Below, piece after piece: positions 25,226 through 40,200 of a DNA stretch of 64,000 bases (position 1 is its first letter; each line of letters starts with the position of its first letter). The stretch covers positions 107,448,620 to 107,512,619 of the forward strand of contig OY744531.1 of the NCBI GenBank assembly GCA_963556195.1. The letters are read 5' to 3'. The DNA comes from Sepiola atlantica. Its lineage: Eukaryota > Mollusca > Cephalopoda > Sepiida > Sepiolidae. The notes beneath the pieces are model-generated. The model saw nothing but the letters and a program-made list of their open reading frames with translations. It was not told the DNA's origin and searched no databases. The translations under genes and the position numbers were made by a program.

Positions 25226-28200
25226 GATAACAAAAAATCGCAGAAATGAAAAAAAAACCGTGCCAATCAAAGAATAGGAAATTCAAATTATTGATGGATG
25301 TAACGTGTGGCGGTCTCAGAAGGTAAGTCAATACTGTCTTACGGCCACCAGTTACCTGGACGAGTTGGTCAAATATTGTTGGTGAATTACGATGGCTGGA
25401 TCAAAGGAAATCCCTCTGTATAACATGTCTGACAGACTACTCTATACGAGCTAGCAAGCCTGATTGACAGACCATTCTTTTGCATGAATGAAACACCTTC
25501 AAGACTCTTAATATATATAATGGAATCTTAAATAATGGGCATGGTGGAGCAGAGGTCGCCATGTGAGAACTATCAAATTCTCCAGTGTAGCGCTAACTTC
25601 CTCATCCTTTGTAGGGAGACTAACATGGGGCCTTATGTGGGTGTCAGTGCATAGCTAGGGGTCATTAATGAAGGCTGACAATCTCTGGAACAAATCTTCT
25701 GGTTGCCTTTCAATTCCAGTCTTAATCCAAGAGGTAAATTGTTCAGCCATGATGTCTTATGGTCTGCCAAACGTTCGCTTAAAATGTAGAAGACTTAACA
25801 TCGCTACTCCATGACATACCAGGACAATAATTTGTCACCTGTTGTTTTTGTAGATGGATGCATTGAGAACTTTATGGACTCCCCCCCCCCCCCCCCCGAA
25901 ATATTGTGAAAGAAAAGAGGGCACCTTTTTATATTCAGTCAAAGTGGTTTAGTTGTTTTGTTTACGGCATATCAACCATTTTCGGGTTATTTAATGCCGA
26001 ATCAGGTCATTTTGGTAAAAGTTTTTATGCTTCAAGTTCTTTATATCTTCAAATATTTATTCATGGTGTTTGGTTTGGTTGTTTCGTTTTACGGCATATC
26101 AACCCTTTTTCGGGTTATTTAATGCCGAATCAGGTCATTTTGGTAAAAGTTTTTATGCTTCAAGTTCTTTATATCTTCAAATATTTATTCATGGTGTTTG
26201 GTTTGGTTGTTTCGTTTTACGGCATATCAACCATTTTCGGGTTATTTAATGCCGAATCAGGTCATTTTGGTGAAAGTTTTTATGCTTCAAGTTCTTCATA
26301 TGTTTAAGTATTTATTCATGGTGTTTAGTTGAGTGAAAGCATGAAAGGGGAGGAGGGGGGAAATTGTTGTTTTGTTTTGGATTTTGCAGAACATGATTGA
26401 GTTTTGCAAAGAGAAATAAAAACAATAAAAACATCAATGTTTGGTGCATTTTGAGTCAGGAAGCCAATATGTTCAGACAGCCTGATCTCATAGCACCAGA
26501 CAGCCAAAGTGAAGTCTGAGCAAATCCATTTGGAGGTAAAGAGCATAGTTTTAGTGCTACATGCTCCTCACTCCCAAATTATTTGAATTTTTTAAAAGGC
26601 ATCCGTCACTCTAGAAACCTTTGAACTTTTTTGTATTCATGACAAGTATTTTTTTTATTGATGAATGAATAAATATTCCAAATGTTTTTAAAAAATTTAT
26701 TAATTCATTTTTGTACAAAGTTTTGCAATTATTATTATCATTATCATTATTATTCAAAAAAGTTATTAAAAACTAAATCTCTAAGAAATAGGTTTGTTTT
26801 TATAACAATTAAATAAATTACATTTCTGTATTGACAATCATTTGATTTTATACTATTTTTAAGATACATTTTAAAGATTAATTTCTAAACAAAATATATT
26901 GATAGAAAACGTTTGATTAAAAAAACTTTTCGTTGCATTTTTTTTTTATGTTGATACCATTTTTAATACACCTCTAGCAAAATGTTGCAAATAGGCAGTG
27001 TTTTGAATGGACAAAAATTGAAAATATAAGATTTAAATAAATTTATAAGCTTAAAACCAAAAAAGAATCTTAGCAAATCTTTGGTGAAATTAAATATTTT
27101 GTAATAAAACTTCATCTTATAATAACGGCAAAACTTTTTATTTATTTTTAGGAGTGACTGTTGGAGACATTGGTCCTAAAATGGCGCTCAATGTAATTGA
27201 CAATGGCTTTCTTTATTTAGATCATGTACATATTCCACGAAACCATCTATTAATGAAATATTGTGAGGTAATTGTTTTGTTGTTATTAATTGTTTATTAT
27301 TGTTTATTATTGTTTATTATTGTTTATTATTATGAACATGCAAATAGAGCAGTGGTTTCCAGCATTGAAAATTGAAAGAATACACTTAGGACACATCTGT
27401 CTATTCATAAATTGTCATGAAAGGAAAAAAAACATAGAAAAAAGATTGGAAAAAAAAATCATTTGCTTTAAACAGTGCGTTCGTTAAGAAAAAAAAAGAA
27501 CAAAAAGAAAAAAAAAGAACGAAACATCGAATTAATAAGAGTTATTTAGTTATGGTTTAGTATTATCGTCTGCCAGTCTTCAATTTAGCGTTTGACAGTT
27601 TTCGCCTCGTCAACTCTACGGCGCTTCCGAGTTCTTCCCTAACAATGACAACACAAAGTCACAAAAGCATGGTGCGTTATCTATAAAAGTACCTAAAACT
27701 CAATACATTAGCAATTAGGTCACCAGATGTAACCATAAGAGTAAAGTTCTATAAGAATGCTATTCAATGATGCTATTCTGTTAAACAAAGAAAAACTTTG
27801 GTTTCGTTCCATTTAATAAAAAAAAATTACAAATTACTGAAAATACTTCAATAATTAAAAAGAAATCTTTACAGATTTGTAAACTTGGGTCTAAAATAAG
27901 TAATACCATTTCAGTGATCTGCGTCGTTTCATATTTTTTCCCACTATATTTATTCTGTCACACTTTTTTATGCTATTTTTATTAAATATCTTATATTTTT
28001 GTGAAAATACATAATAAAATGCTGAAAGTTGCCATGTAAGTGTATTTTTGTGCAAAGAATCAAGAATATTTCATTGAAAATATCTAGAAATTAAGTGTTT
28101 ATAAGTATTCTGCAGTAAATGCACATAAATTTTTTGCAGTAGCTTGAAAAAGTAACATCTTAAAAAAAATCAAAGTTGGCTTGTTGTAATTACAAAATTT

Positions 28201-31200
28201 CTCAAATATTTTTCATTTACAATTTCATTCATATTACAATTTCATTTATATTACAATTTTATTCATATTAAATACAATGTATTTCATGATTTAAAAATAT
28301 GGCTTAAATAAAAAAAATATTAAGGCTTTGAACATCAAATTCCTTTTAAATACGCAAATATCAGGTAAATAAGAGTGACAAATAAATGTTATTTTAAAAC
28401 AAACGACGTCACACAACTGAGAAGTAACCTTTTTAAACAAGTAAAATTTTGATCAAATAAAAAATAACAAATATGTGTTTGTGTCGTTTATCGACAGAAA
28501 ACTAATTGGTATAAATTGATTTCTTTATCCAGTTAGAAAAGGATGGAACCTATGTTGAAAAGAGTAACACCAGACTTTTCTATGGTTCTATGATGTATGT
28601 AAGAGCTGTGATTATTCTTGATGTATGCCAAAGTCTTGCTTCTGCTATCACGATAGCAATACGTTATAGTGCCGTTCGGAAACAAACAATACTACATCCA
28701 AGGTAAGCAAATTTGTTTTTTCCAACCTTGATAGAAAATCAACCAATCATCGTTAACCTTTGAACACATGATGTGAACACATTATTCTATTTGTTAACTT
28801 TCAGAAATTTGCTTCAGACATCTTGGATTATTTTTACAAAATGGGTGCATTTACGAAGTATGTCATTTGCATCAATATTTTTTTTTTATGGAGAAGAATG
28901 AGCTTTTGCTCCTAAAAGAATAAGATGGTCACCAAACACTTAACTACAGATGACTTTTTTGTGTTTTCTAAACTGGAGATTCACCTTGAGATGTGGAGGA
29001 CTGCTACTTGGGCCTTTTGGTCGAGATCAAAGTGTAGTATCTGTTCCGATGGATACTGCACCCCATAGACTGGTATTGTCTTGGCCTTCGGGGCTTGATT
29101 TACGCCGGTCTGTGGGTTTGTTCTGTGCAGTTCTAGGAGGTGCACCCTCCCAGGCTTTGCCTCCCCTCTTTGGGGAGGAGTAAGTTTATTGCTTACTGCC
29201 TGAGGCGCCCCTACCGGGGAATGCCGACGGGGCTGCCCAGGCAATTTTTAATGGTCAGAGTGCTCACCTTCTCGGGCGCTGGCTTTTCAAGCCCCACTTT
29301 CCTGACCCGACCTTGGGTCACATCTTACCTTGTGGGAGTAAGATAAAAATGGCCTTGTGCCTAACCTCCTGGAGATGAGGTAAATAAATACTCTATATGA
29401 AAAGACAGTTGCTACACTTTGAATAGAAGCACTAAATAAAAAAAAACTTAATCTATCAACCAATTGAATTCTTTTTTGCTAATAGAGTAAAATATTTTTT
29501 GAACAATTTGTCAGATTAGATAAAGAACAGTAATAATAAGGTAGACATTTTTTTTAGATGTAATTGGAATAATGCACAAAAAGGTCTAATAAAGTCCAAA
29601 AAAGAGTCGCCAACTTAATAGGTCCCACACTGTCTACCAATCTCCAGTCCCTGTCCCATCGCCGCAATGTTGCATCCTTGTCCTTGTTTTGCAAATATTT
29701 CAATGGAATGTGCTCCGATGAACTTGCTGCTCTGGTGCCCTCTCGACGTAAATACACTAGACCAACTCGACAATCAGCTAAATCACATCCATTCACTGTG
29801 GAGGTCCCAAGATGTCGGAGAGCCTTCTACTCCAGCTGCTTTTTTCCTCGTGCTGCCGGCCCCTGGAGCTCCCTCCCTGCTCCTCGTTTCCCTGACTGTG
29901 CCGACATGCAGAGGTTTAAAACTAATGTAAACAGACATCTTGCTACACAGCTCCCAACTTAGGATGACACCCAAAACCTACACCCTAATTCTCAGTAGCC
30001 CCTTATGTTTACAGTGGCGGCCTGCCTTGTTTGGGGTGAAATATGTTTTTAAGAAAAAAAAAGAAAAGAAGAAAGACATTGTGAATAATAGAATACACAA
30101 ATGATGGCAGATTATTGCTCATGTGTAAAACGTGGTTTACCTGAAATGGCCCACCGAACTAAGTATGTTAAATATGTTAAAAAATAAATTTAAAAAATAA
30201 TGGTAAGAGAGGAATTAATTTGGGAAACATTTGGGTGAAACAGAATTTGATCTGCAAATTAAAATTGTATTAAAAGTTTAAAAATTTTGTGCAACAATAT
30301 TTTAATTTGTTTTAAGGATTATGTTTAGAAGAAGGATAAAAATGGTTATGTCCAAAGAATAATATAAATGATAAAGAAACCAATGGAAAACATGTTCAGA
30401 TAAATGTATTTATAAATGGGTTTAGTTTGAAGATTCATTAAAGAAGAATTCTGTCTTGATAAATATGACTTCAGTTTTATTATGAGAATACTTTATTTCT
30501 TCTAGGTTTTCTTTCATATTTAAAAATGTTAAAAAAACCCACAGATTACACTGCAAAAAAGATTTCAAATGAAAATAAAGCTATTTCTCTTTATGACTGA
30601 TAATGTTTTTCAGTTTTTGATGCCGACATCAAAGGCGCAACTAAGCCACATGTGTCTTGGTTTAGGGTTAGGGTTAGGTTTAGGGTTTGGTTTAGGGTTA
30701 GGGTTTAGGGTTAGGGTTTAGGGTTAGGGTTTAGGTTTAGGGTTTAGGGTTAGGGTTTAGGGTTAGGTTTAGGTTTAGGTTTAGGGTTAGAGTTTAGGGT
30801 TTAGGGTTAGGGTTTAGGGTTAGGGTTTAGGGTTAGGGTTTAGGGTTAGGGTTTAGGTTTAGGGTTAGGGTTTAGGGTTTAGGGTTAAGGTTTAGGGTTA
30901 GGTTTAGGGTTGTACTGTTTTACCAAGAAGCCTATTAATGCACATACAAAAGAATAAATTTAAAAGATAATTTTTGTTGTCATACTTTGAAGCAAATACG
31001 AATGCTGGAAAAACGTTTCATGCAAGAATCGAACGCACGTACATCAGAATCAAAGAGCTTCTCCCCCACCATCATCGATACAATCTGCACGGAACCCAAA
31101 AGCCTGGCAACAGAAAACGGGCTCGCTTTATGCCTCTTCCCTAGACTGTAATTTTGTATATAAAAAATTAGGTACTCTTATAGCTGACGCACCATGTTTC

Positions 31201-34200
31201 TGTGACGTAACATGCTGGCATGCATTGGACGACTTGTAGAAATTCACTTCCAAACTAACCTATCTCTGTCCAGGTCTTTTTTTTTATCCTTCTTTCTCTC
31301 AAATCCATCTGCATCACTTCCTCCCACTTTTCCCTTGACATCCCCCTGTGAACTAAACTTTCTACCTTGAATGTTATACATCTACTAACTCAAGAACTCT
31401 CATCCATTCTTTCAACATGGACAAAAGCTCAAAGGTCCCCTGTTCTGCACACATCTCCCTATACTGTTCAGATTTAATCTGCCTGTCTACTTCAATTTTT
31501 CCCAGACCGTTTAGATCATCTGATTTGTGATTTTGTCATGGGTTGGTATGTAAAGAGTCCTATCTGTTGGTGATAGGTCACAAATTGATAAATCACAAAT
31601 CCAAAGGTCGAACATATGTGTGTCGTACATCATGCTAAATATAACAGTGACAATTATGTTTTATTTCAGTCGAGAAGTTAGAGATTGGTTGAGAATGAAT
31701 GGTAATTGGCATAGAAATTCCATGTAAAAGCAAACCCATATAAGTTTAACCCTAAACCAACCCTAACTCATATAAGCTTCCCACATTTTTTTTTTCTTTT
31801 TCTGTCTTATTTTGTTTTTGAACGAATAAGTTTTATGATTAGATTTAAATATTTTTTCTTTATTTTCTGTCCTATCTATTTTGTTTTTGAACGAATAAGT
31901 TTTATGATTAGATTTAAATATTTTTTCTTTATTTTCTGTCCTATCTATTTTGTTATTGAACAAATAATTTTTATGATTAGATTTAAATTTTTTTTTTTTT
32001 CCCCCCCCTTTTTCAGCCAAGGTGAAGAGCAAATACTTAATTTTCAAACCCAGCAGTACAAACTATTTCCCATCTTGAGCAAAGTCTTTGCCTTTTTCGT
32101 CACGGGTCATTCTGCAATTGCTGCCTACAATGAATTATTCAGCAATAACAACAAAGAAGATATGCAACAGTTGAATTCAGTAAGTCACACGGACGAGAAA
32201 TTAACGAGAAATAAAAGACAATCAGATATTAACCCTAACCCTAACCCTAACCACGATCAGATATTAACCCTAACTCTAACCCTAACCACGATCAGATATT
32301 AACCCTAACCCTAACCACGATCAGATATTAACCCTAACCCTAACCACGATCAGATATTAATCCTAACCCTAACCCTAACCACGATCAGATATTAACCCTA
32401 ACCCTAACTACGATCAGATATTAACCCTAACCCTAACCCTAACCACGATCAGATATTAACCCTAACTCTAACCACGATCAGATATTAACCCTAACCCTAA
32501 CCACGATCAGATATTAACCCTAACCCTAACCTAACCACGATCAGATATTAACCCTAACCACGATCAGATATTAACCCTAACCCTAACCACGTTCAGATAT
32601 TAACCCTAACCCTAACCCTAACCACGATCAGATATTAACCCTAACCCTAACCACGATCAGATATTAACCCTAACCCTAACCACGATCAGATATTAACCCT
32701 AACCCTAACCACGATCAGATATTAACCCTAACCCTAACCCTAACCACGATCAGATATTAACCCTAACCCTAACCACGATCAGATATTAACCCTAACCCTA
32801 ACCGTAATCCCTAACCCTAAATACTAAACCCTAATCCTAACCCTAACCGTCATCCCTAACCCTAATCCTAACCCTAACCCTAACCCAAATCACCAATGTT
32901 GAACGCTCCAAGCTTCTCTTCCAATTCTCCTATAATCGTCTCTTCAAGATAGGAGCAATTTGCTCCTCACTGACAAATATCAATCTTATATATACATATA
33001 TATAAGTTATGAAAATATATTTATGGCAATTAAGCTACACAGAGGCTTCAGCGTTTCATACCCGTAGGGAATCGTAAGGCTAAAATGCATGGAGTTTGTG
33101 TAGTTCGTCCGTTTTTTTTAGTTAATTTGATAATGTATCCATGCTTGCTAGGTGTTGGGATGTTTTTAAGTGATGTTTCTAAGTTATTTTTTTCCATAGT
33201 TTTTCAGTGGTGAAATAAATTCTTATGACAGTGCTAAATATTATTATTTCATGTATCCACATAAAATGTTATAAGGAGATATAATATTCATATCTGTTAG
33301 ACTATGGATAGTAATAAGATGAAACTGGTACCATTTTAAAGCTAAATTCATTAAGTCTTTTGTGATACTAATGATTTAATAAAATAAATAAGACCTTACA
33401 CCTAAAAAGATTTTTAAAATGTCTTTTTACGTAGATACTTGCTTGGATACTTATTCATATTTTCACAATTAATGAACAAATAAAAACAATACAAAAGCTT
33501 TCAAAGCTGTTAATGTTTATTTTATCAGAGCATTAAGAAAAAATATATTTTCTTCAGAAGATGACTATTATTATTATTAAAAAAGCCAAATGTTAGTTAC
33601 AACAATTTATGCTTTCTATATGTTTTGCAGCTTCATGCATTGCTTGCGGGATTAAAAGCTATCAGCACTTGGGAGGTCACAGAAGGGATCAAGGTTTGCC
33701 GTGAAGCTTGCGGAGGACATGGGTTTTCTATAAGCAGTGGCTTACCCCAACTTCAGTGCTATATTAGTGCGTCTTGTACATACGAAGGCGATAATACTGT
33801 CATGTTGTTACAAACGGGCAGGTAAGTCATTTACGCATGTTATTATTTGTTATTATAATATTAACTGATGAGATGTATTTTACTATGGTGTTGTTGTTGT
33901 TTTCCCATAACATCCGGGGAGTCAGGCAAATACTCTATCTGTCCTAACTTTTTTGTGGGCATGATTAAACTTGGTAGTGCCCATATCCTCCCCAGGTCCC
34001 AAATAGTCACCCATTTCGTACTGGCCAGGCTCAATGTTGCTTAACTTCGGTGATATAATGGGAACCAGTGTGTCAGCATGATCATGCCGTATATGTATAT
34101 ACGCTATAATAATGTGGTCAGTTTTCAGAGATTGAAACCCTAACCCTAACCCTAACCCGATTGCTACAATAACCAAAGACATTTGGTGTTGCAACACTTG

Positions 34201-37200
34201 AGCTATCTGTGAAGTACTTCTACCTATAACGCAGAGAACTTTCATATTTTTTAAGTTATGCTATCTGATCTGAAAGTGGGTGATCGTTAATGTTTGCTGG
34301 TCTGAAAGTGGGTGATCGTTAATGTTTGCTGGTCTGAAAGTGGATGATCGTTAATGTTTGCTGGTCTGAAAGTGGGTGATCGTTAATGTTTTCTGGTCAG
34401 GAAGTGGGTGATCATTCTAAGTTAAATTTATATAGGAAAGCGACAATCATGTCATTTTTTTAATTACTATTTTGCAGATATTTTTCAAGGCTGTTTATAT
34501 GTAGAATCTCATTTTTAGTTTTCTGTGCAGGATTTTACATATTTTATAATATATTGTTATATTATCGTAAAAATATATCGACAAAGTAATTTTTAACTTT
34601 CAAGTTTTGTAAATTTCGAATTCGGTAAGAGAATTGGGTGCTTCTGCTGTTTCATGACGACATTAAAATATTTAAAGAAATGTATAAACTTTGTTATGTA
34701 CTTACATGGTAGCTGAAAATAAGATTGTACAGAAAAAATTACGTAAATTCATCCAGTATTTATTAAATTCTAAGAAAAAAGAAAAAAAAACTATCTTTCA
34801 TATCGGTAGACATTTATACTTACTCATTAGGCAAGGGAGATAACTTTAGGAAAAAGTTAAAATATAAGAAAAATGGCGACATATAGATAAAATCGTTTTT
34901 TATAAAGTCTTAAAAAATGCATACGTAAAAGGATAATTTAGGAATAAAACAATCATAACGCATTCGGCACAAATGAAAAATAAAATGATTTTGAAAAATC
35001 AAATGATTTTGAAAAATAAAATGATTTTGAAAAATAAAATGAATTTGAAAAATAAAATGATTTTGAAAAATCAAATGATTTTGAAAAATAAAATGATTTT
35101 GAAAAATAAAATGATTTTGAAAAATAAAATGATTTGAAAAATAAAATGAATTTGAAAAATAAAATGATTTTGAAAAATAAAATGATTTTGAAAAGTAAAA
35201 TGATTTTGAAAAATAAAATGATTTTGAAAAATAAAATGATTTTGAAAAGTAAAATGATTTTGAAAAGTAAAATGATTTTGAAAAATAAAATGATTTTGAA
35301 AAATAAAATGAATTTGAAAAATAAAATGATTTTGAAAAATAAAATGATTTTGAAAAATAAAATGAATTTGAAAAGTAAAATGATTTTGAAAAGTAAAATG
35401 ATTTTGAAAAGTAAAATGAATTTGAAAAATAAAATGATTTTGAAAAATAAAATGATTTATTAAAATTAATTATCACAGAAGAAAGAAAAAATACGTAAAT
35501 AGCAGGGGGGAAAAACATGAAATACGGGAAATAAAGTTTTTGAAATAAATGACAGTTTTACACTGGGTAAAATTCGGCAATTTGTTTGAAAACAGTTCCT
35601 TTTACGTATACATTTTTAAAAACTTTATTTTAGAATAATTACAATAGTAAAATCCATTTAAAGATACATCGTGGTTGAAACTTGAAACTAGAGTTCTCTC
35701 CTCTTATTTGACTCTCCTCAAATTAAAGATTAAAATTTTTTTCGGACCTACAGTCCACAAGCACCGAATTTTTTTAATTAAAAAAAAAGAATTTAAACTG
35801 ATTGCATCACATTTGGTTCAAAACACTTTTTATCTTTTATTTACAGATACTTGTTGAAATGTGCCCAAAATTTATCCAATGGTACAAAGTTGCATGGTTC
35901 TGTTGCTTACTTAGGGGAAGACTTTAGCAATGGTCATTCCCAGGTTGGAGCAAGTTTACATTTGCCAGCTTTATTAAGACTTTACCAACATTGTGCTCAG
36001 ATGTAAGAAAAATAATATTTGTTTTTACATGATTTTAGTTTTTGTTCAGTTTTAAATCTAGAATCACATGAAAATGAAATGTTTGTGGTTTCCATTTTAA
36101 ACATATATAAAATATCTCTTTTGTGAATTTATGCTTTTGAATTCATTATTTTGTTTGTTGGTCATGTAACATTTCTCTCGCTTTCTCACAGATTTGAATG
36201 TTACTTAAAACTTTCTAATATAAAAACAAATGATGATTGACTCTATTTTAATAACTTTCAATGAAATGTAATTTATGTAATTGAGTGAGGAAGTTTTGAT
36301 TACGATTTTTTCGACCCGAACATAATTCACAGCCCTTAAATTATCGACTCGGGGTTCCTCGATATCTTAACTAATGAATCCACTCTTGTTTTGCAAGGAC
36401 ACTTAACTATGAACAATTATTCTGTTTTCTTATCTTTGTAGACTTCCATTTTAAACATATAAAATATCTCCTTTGAATTCATTATTTTGTTTGTTGATCA
36501 TATAACATTTCTCTTGCTCTCTCACACATTTGAATATTACTTAAAACTGATTTTCTTTAAAATGTTTCTATAAAACTCGGCTCTCCCAAAATCTTCCTCT
36601 CCCAAAACAAGAACCCTAAAAAAGCAACCTCCAACATTGTGCTCAGATGTAAGAAAAACAATATTTCTTTTCACATGATTTTAGTTTTTGTTCAGTTTTC
36701 AATCTAAAATCACATGATAATACTAATAGCAACAGTAAATAATGAAGAAGTATACATAGTGGTGATAGAAAATAATTTCAAATGTATGTATAATCGCCAC
36801 AGGGTGACATTGAATGGTGAAAAATGCGGAAACAACATCATACTGTAAATTTACACGGGAACAAAAACTTAAAACAAAAACATAGGTCTAATATTAATTT
36901 GGAAATCTTACAATTAGCTTGTTCCTGCAATATAAATATTAGAACATTTAATCAAATGATAAACTTCAAAGACTAAATAAATTTATGAATCAAAAAACAA
37001 GAATTTATAGCTAAATGCAGATACATAAAGAAACACTTGTTTTGCTATTTAAGGCCAGATTAACTATGATATTTATAGAATGAAAACAATCGTCCAAAAT
37101 ACCAACAAGCAATATTATATAGAGAGCAACCAAAGATAATTTCGCTTTATTGTCAGTTTCATTTTACATTTTGGGGTAATTTAATGCTAAATTTATTGAA

Positions 37201-40200
37201 AATTATTAATTGAACATAAATTGTTATTTTACTGACTGCTGAAAGTAAGTCAAGTTCATACTTTCTCTACAATAGTAAGGCAGAAGTGAATATAAGTGAT
37301 TTGAAAAAAATGTTTCAGACCTATTAAACTTATAAATGATTGAAAACAAATGTATAACCTTTACCACTTGAATACTTCGAACATTTCTCAATAAACTTTC
37401 TATGAAATGATGATTGATTCTATTCAGACACAATGCATTAACTTTTTCACTGTCTTACGCACGCACACACTAAAGGCAACACACACACACACTTCTTGAA
37501 TCCCCTTTCAATGTCGTCTGCTGATTGAAACAAAAACGAAAAAACTTAACCATTTTAATATTTCATACATTTTTCACTGAGCGTTCTAATATGAAAACAA
37601 ATGATGATTGATTCTGTTTAATAACTTTCAATGAAATGTAATTTATGTAATTGAGTGAGGAAGTTTTGATTACGATTTTTCAGACCCGTGGATAATTCAC
37701 AGCCCTTAAATTATCAACTCAGGCTTCCTCGATACCTCAACTAATGAATCCCCCTTGTTCTGCAGGACACATTTGAATGTTACTTAAAACTGTTTTTTCT
37801 TTAAAATGTTTCTATAAAACTCGGCTCTCCCAAAATCTTCCCCCAAAACAAGAACCCTAAAAAAGCAACGTCCCAAAACTATTAAACTTATAAAATGCAG
37901 ATATATGGAGATTCAATAAAGAATGTCTGTTGTTATTTACTGAATATTGTTTAATTCTTCAAATTATTTGTGCTATTGAGGATCATGTTTTCATTGAATT
38001 CACAGAAAACTGAAGAACTTATTTCAGCAATTCTCCAACAAATTTTCATCTGACAAAAGTTTTGGACAAGTGTGGAACATGATGTCTGTCGATATATTGA
38101 AAACTGCCTTGGTGAGCATTTTGTGTCCAATCATTTTTCTTTTTCATCTTGTTAAGATATCTATTTTCATGTCAGCAGTTACGGCTCTTGGTGAGCATTT
38201 TGTGTCCAATCATTTTTCTTTTTCATCTTGTTAAGATATCTATTTTCATGTCAGCAGTTACGGATGCTGCTGCTTTCAAATAAACGCCTTTGAACCTTGG
38301 TAAGTGGTGACAGTATTTATTAGTGTAGTAATATGGTGTAGAATGTGTTAGATGATCAGGAACCTCAATGCCAGCAAGGAAACTGGTTCTGACAACATTG
38401 CAGTCATTGTGCTTATGAAGCTGTTACTGGAACTAGCTCCTATCCTAACAAAATTATGCACCCATCTTTTGGCAACTACCATTCATCCTTTATGACGTCA
38501 AACTGCTTTTGGTACTCCCCTTGATTTAACAGCTCTGTGTCTAATTGCATGTATTTATAATAAATATAACAAGGAGACAAGATAACAAGAAAATAAGATC
38601 CACAGAGTTTTAATAGTATAATATATATATATAAATTCCCGAAACAGTTTTTCATGGTAAACAACTGATGATCCCTCAAATAATGTTAGAAGCAAACTAA
38701 TATAATAACTGTAAAAATTAAATTGACTTACATGAGTGATTTTCCACTGAACGACTTGGGACTTAAGGTTTGGTTTTTTTTTTTTGTTTTTTTTTTCCTT
38801 ATATAGTTTTAATGGTTGAGAAACTTCCGAGACTATATATATATATATATATATATATTTTTTTCTGAAGACGTTCACTAACAGAACGAAACCGGTCAAA
38901 ATCGTTTGTTTTTGTTTTTCTCCTGCACTTTAACTTGTTTTCCGTTTGTCATTTTTCACATATATATATATTTATGCAAACATTGTTAAAAATAACAGAA
39001 TTCATCTGTTTAATTCTACCTTTTTTTCTTTTTTCAGTTTTTCTGATGGTCTTTTTTGTATTAAAATTTAAAAAAAAATTAATAAATATTCCATAGGTTT
39101 CACGAACGTTTTCGATTCTTCATCAAATCATCCTCAGGTGTCAAAAGCAAATGAACAAAAAAGCTGGAGAAAGAAGAGAATTTTAAAAAGACGGTGGAGA
39201 AACACGCATAGAACGCCCTCCGCATTGTTCCAGGAAGTCGTTGTCTTCTTTCTCCAGCTTTTTTGTTCAAACAATTCGCCAGGCTTCAGTGTTACTCTAT
39301 GAAAGATAACCTACATTCGCGAGATGCTACCTGAATCGTTTTTTTAAGAGGATAGGGGGTTGAATGTTTTTATTAAATTAAATTAAATTTTATTTATTTT
39401 TAAATACAGAGATTTTCATGTGTTTATTTTCATTTATTAAATACAAAATGATTTCTTTACTTATTACAAAACAATTTTTCTTTTTAAATCCTGAATTTCT
39501 TAAGTTATTATCCAACAAAATTAATTTTAGTAAAATTTTATTGTGTGACCATGAATAATAAACAGATATTTAGATTTCAAATGCAAAATTTATGCCATCA
39601 AAATTCTAATAACATTACTTTTACATGAAAATTGACATAGTTGATACAAAAATTATTGAAATATTATTTGCTTTGAAACTTTATGTTATAAAAATGATTT
39701 TGTCATTTCGAGTAGAATTTTTATAAATATGTAAATTAGGCACACCATTCTTGGATTTATATTTTCTCTCCAAAAATTGAAAATGTTTTCTTTTCATGAT
39801 TCTTTTTTAATGCTATATGTTAAGTAGTGGCCATTTTGAAAGTGAAAGGGCAAGACATTTAAAGGACAAGACATTTAAAGGACAAGACATTTAAAGGACA
39901 AGACATTTAACGTGGATTATTATCGATTACGTTGACATTTAGCTTCACTTTTTGAACTGGATTAAAAATCACTATTTATATGAATGTTTGCGTGACGTCG
40001 CGGCGTCAACTTTTGGGCAGGTCTCGGAAGCGCCCGAAATTTGACGAAACTATTAACCAAGAAACATTTGCTTATAAAAAGTTTGTTTTCGTTAAAATAA
40101 GAAAACAACAAAAATGCTTAAAAACAGTTGTTGCAGTGTTTATGTTAACAAGAAAAAAATTGTAAAAAAAATGTAAAAAAAAAATATATTGAAAAAAATT

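Noticed and set aside
34910..35518. 202-codon frame (FYFSKS repeats)
   Set aside because: Product of the 18-bp tandem array.
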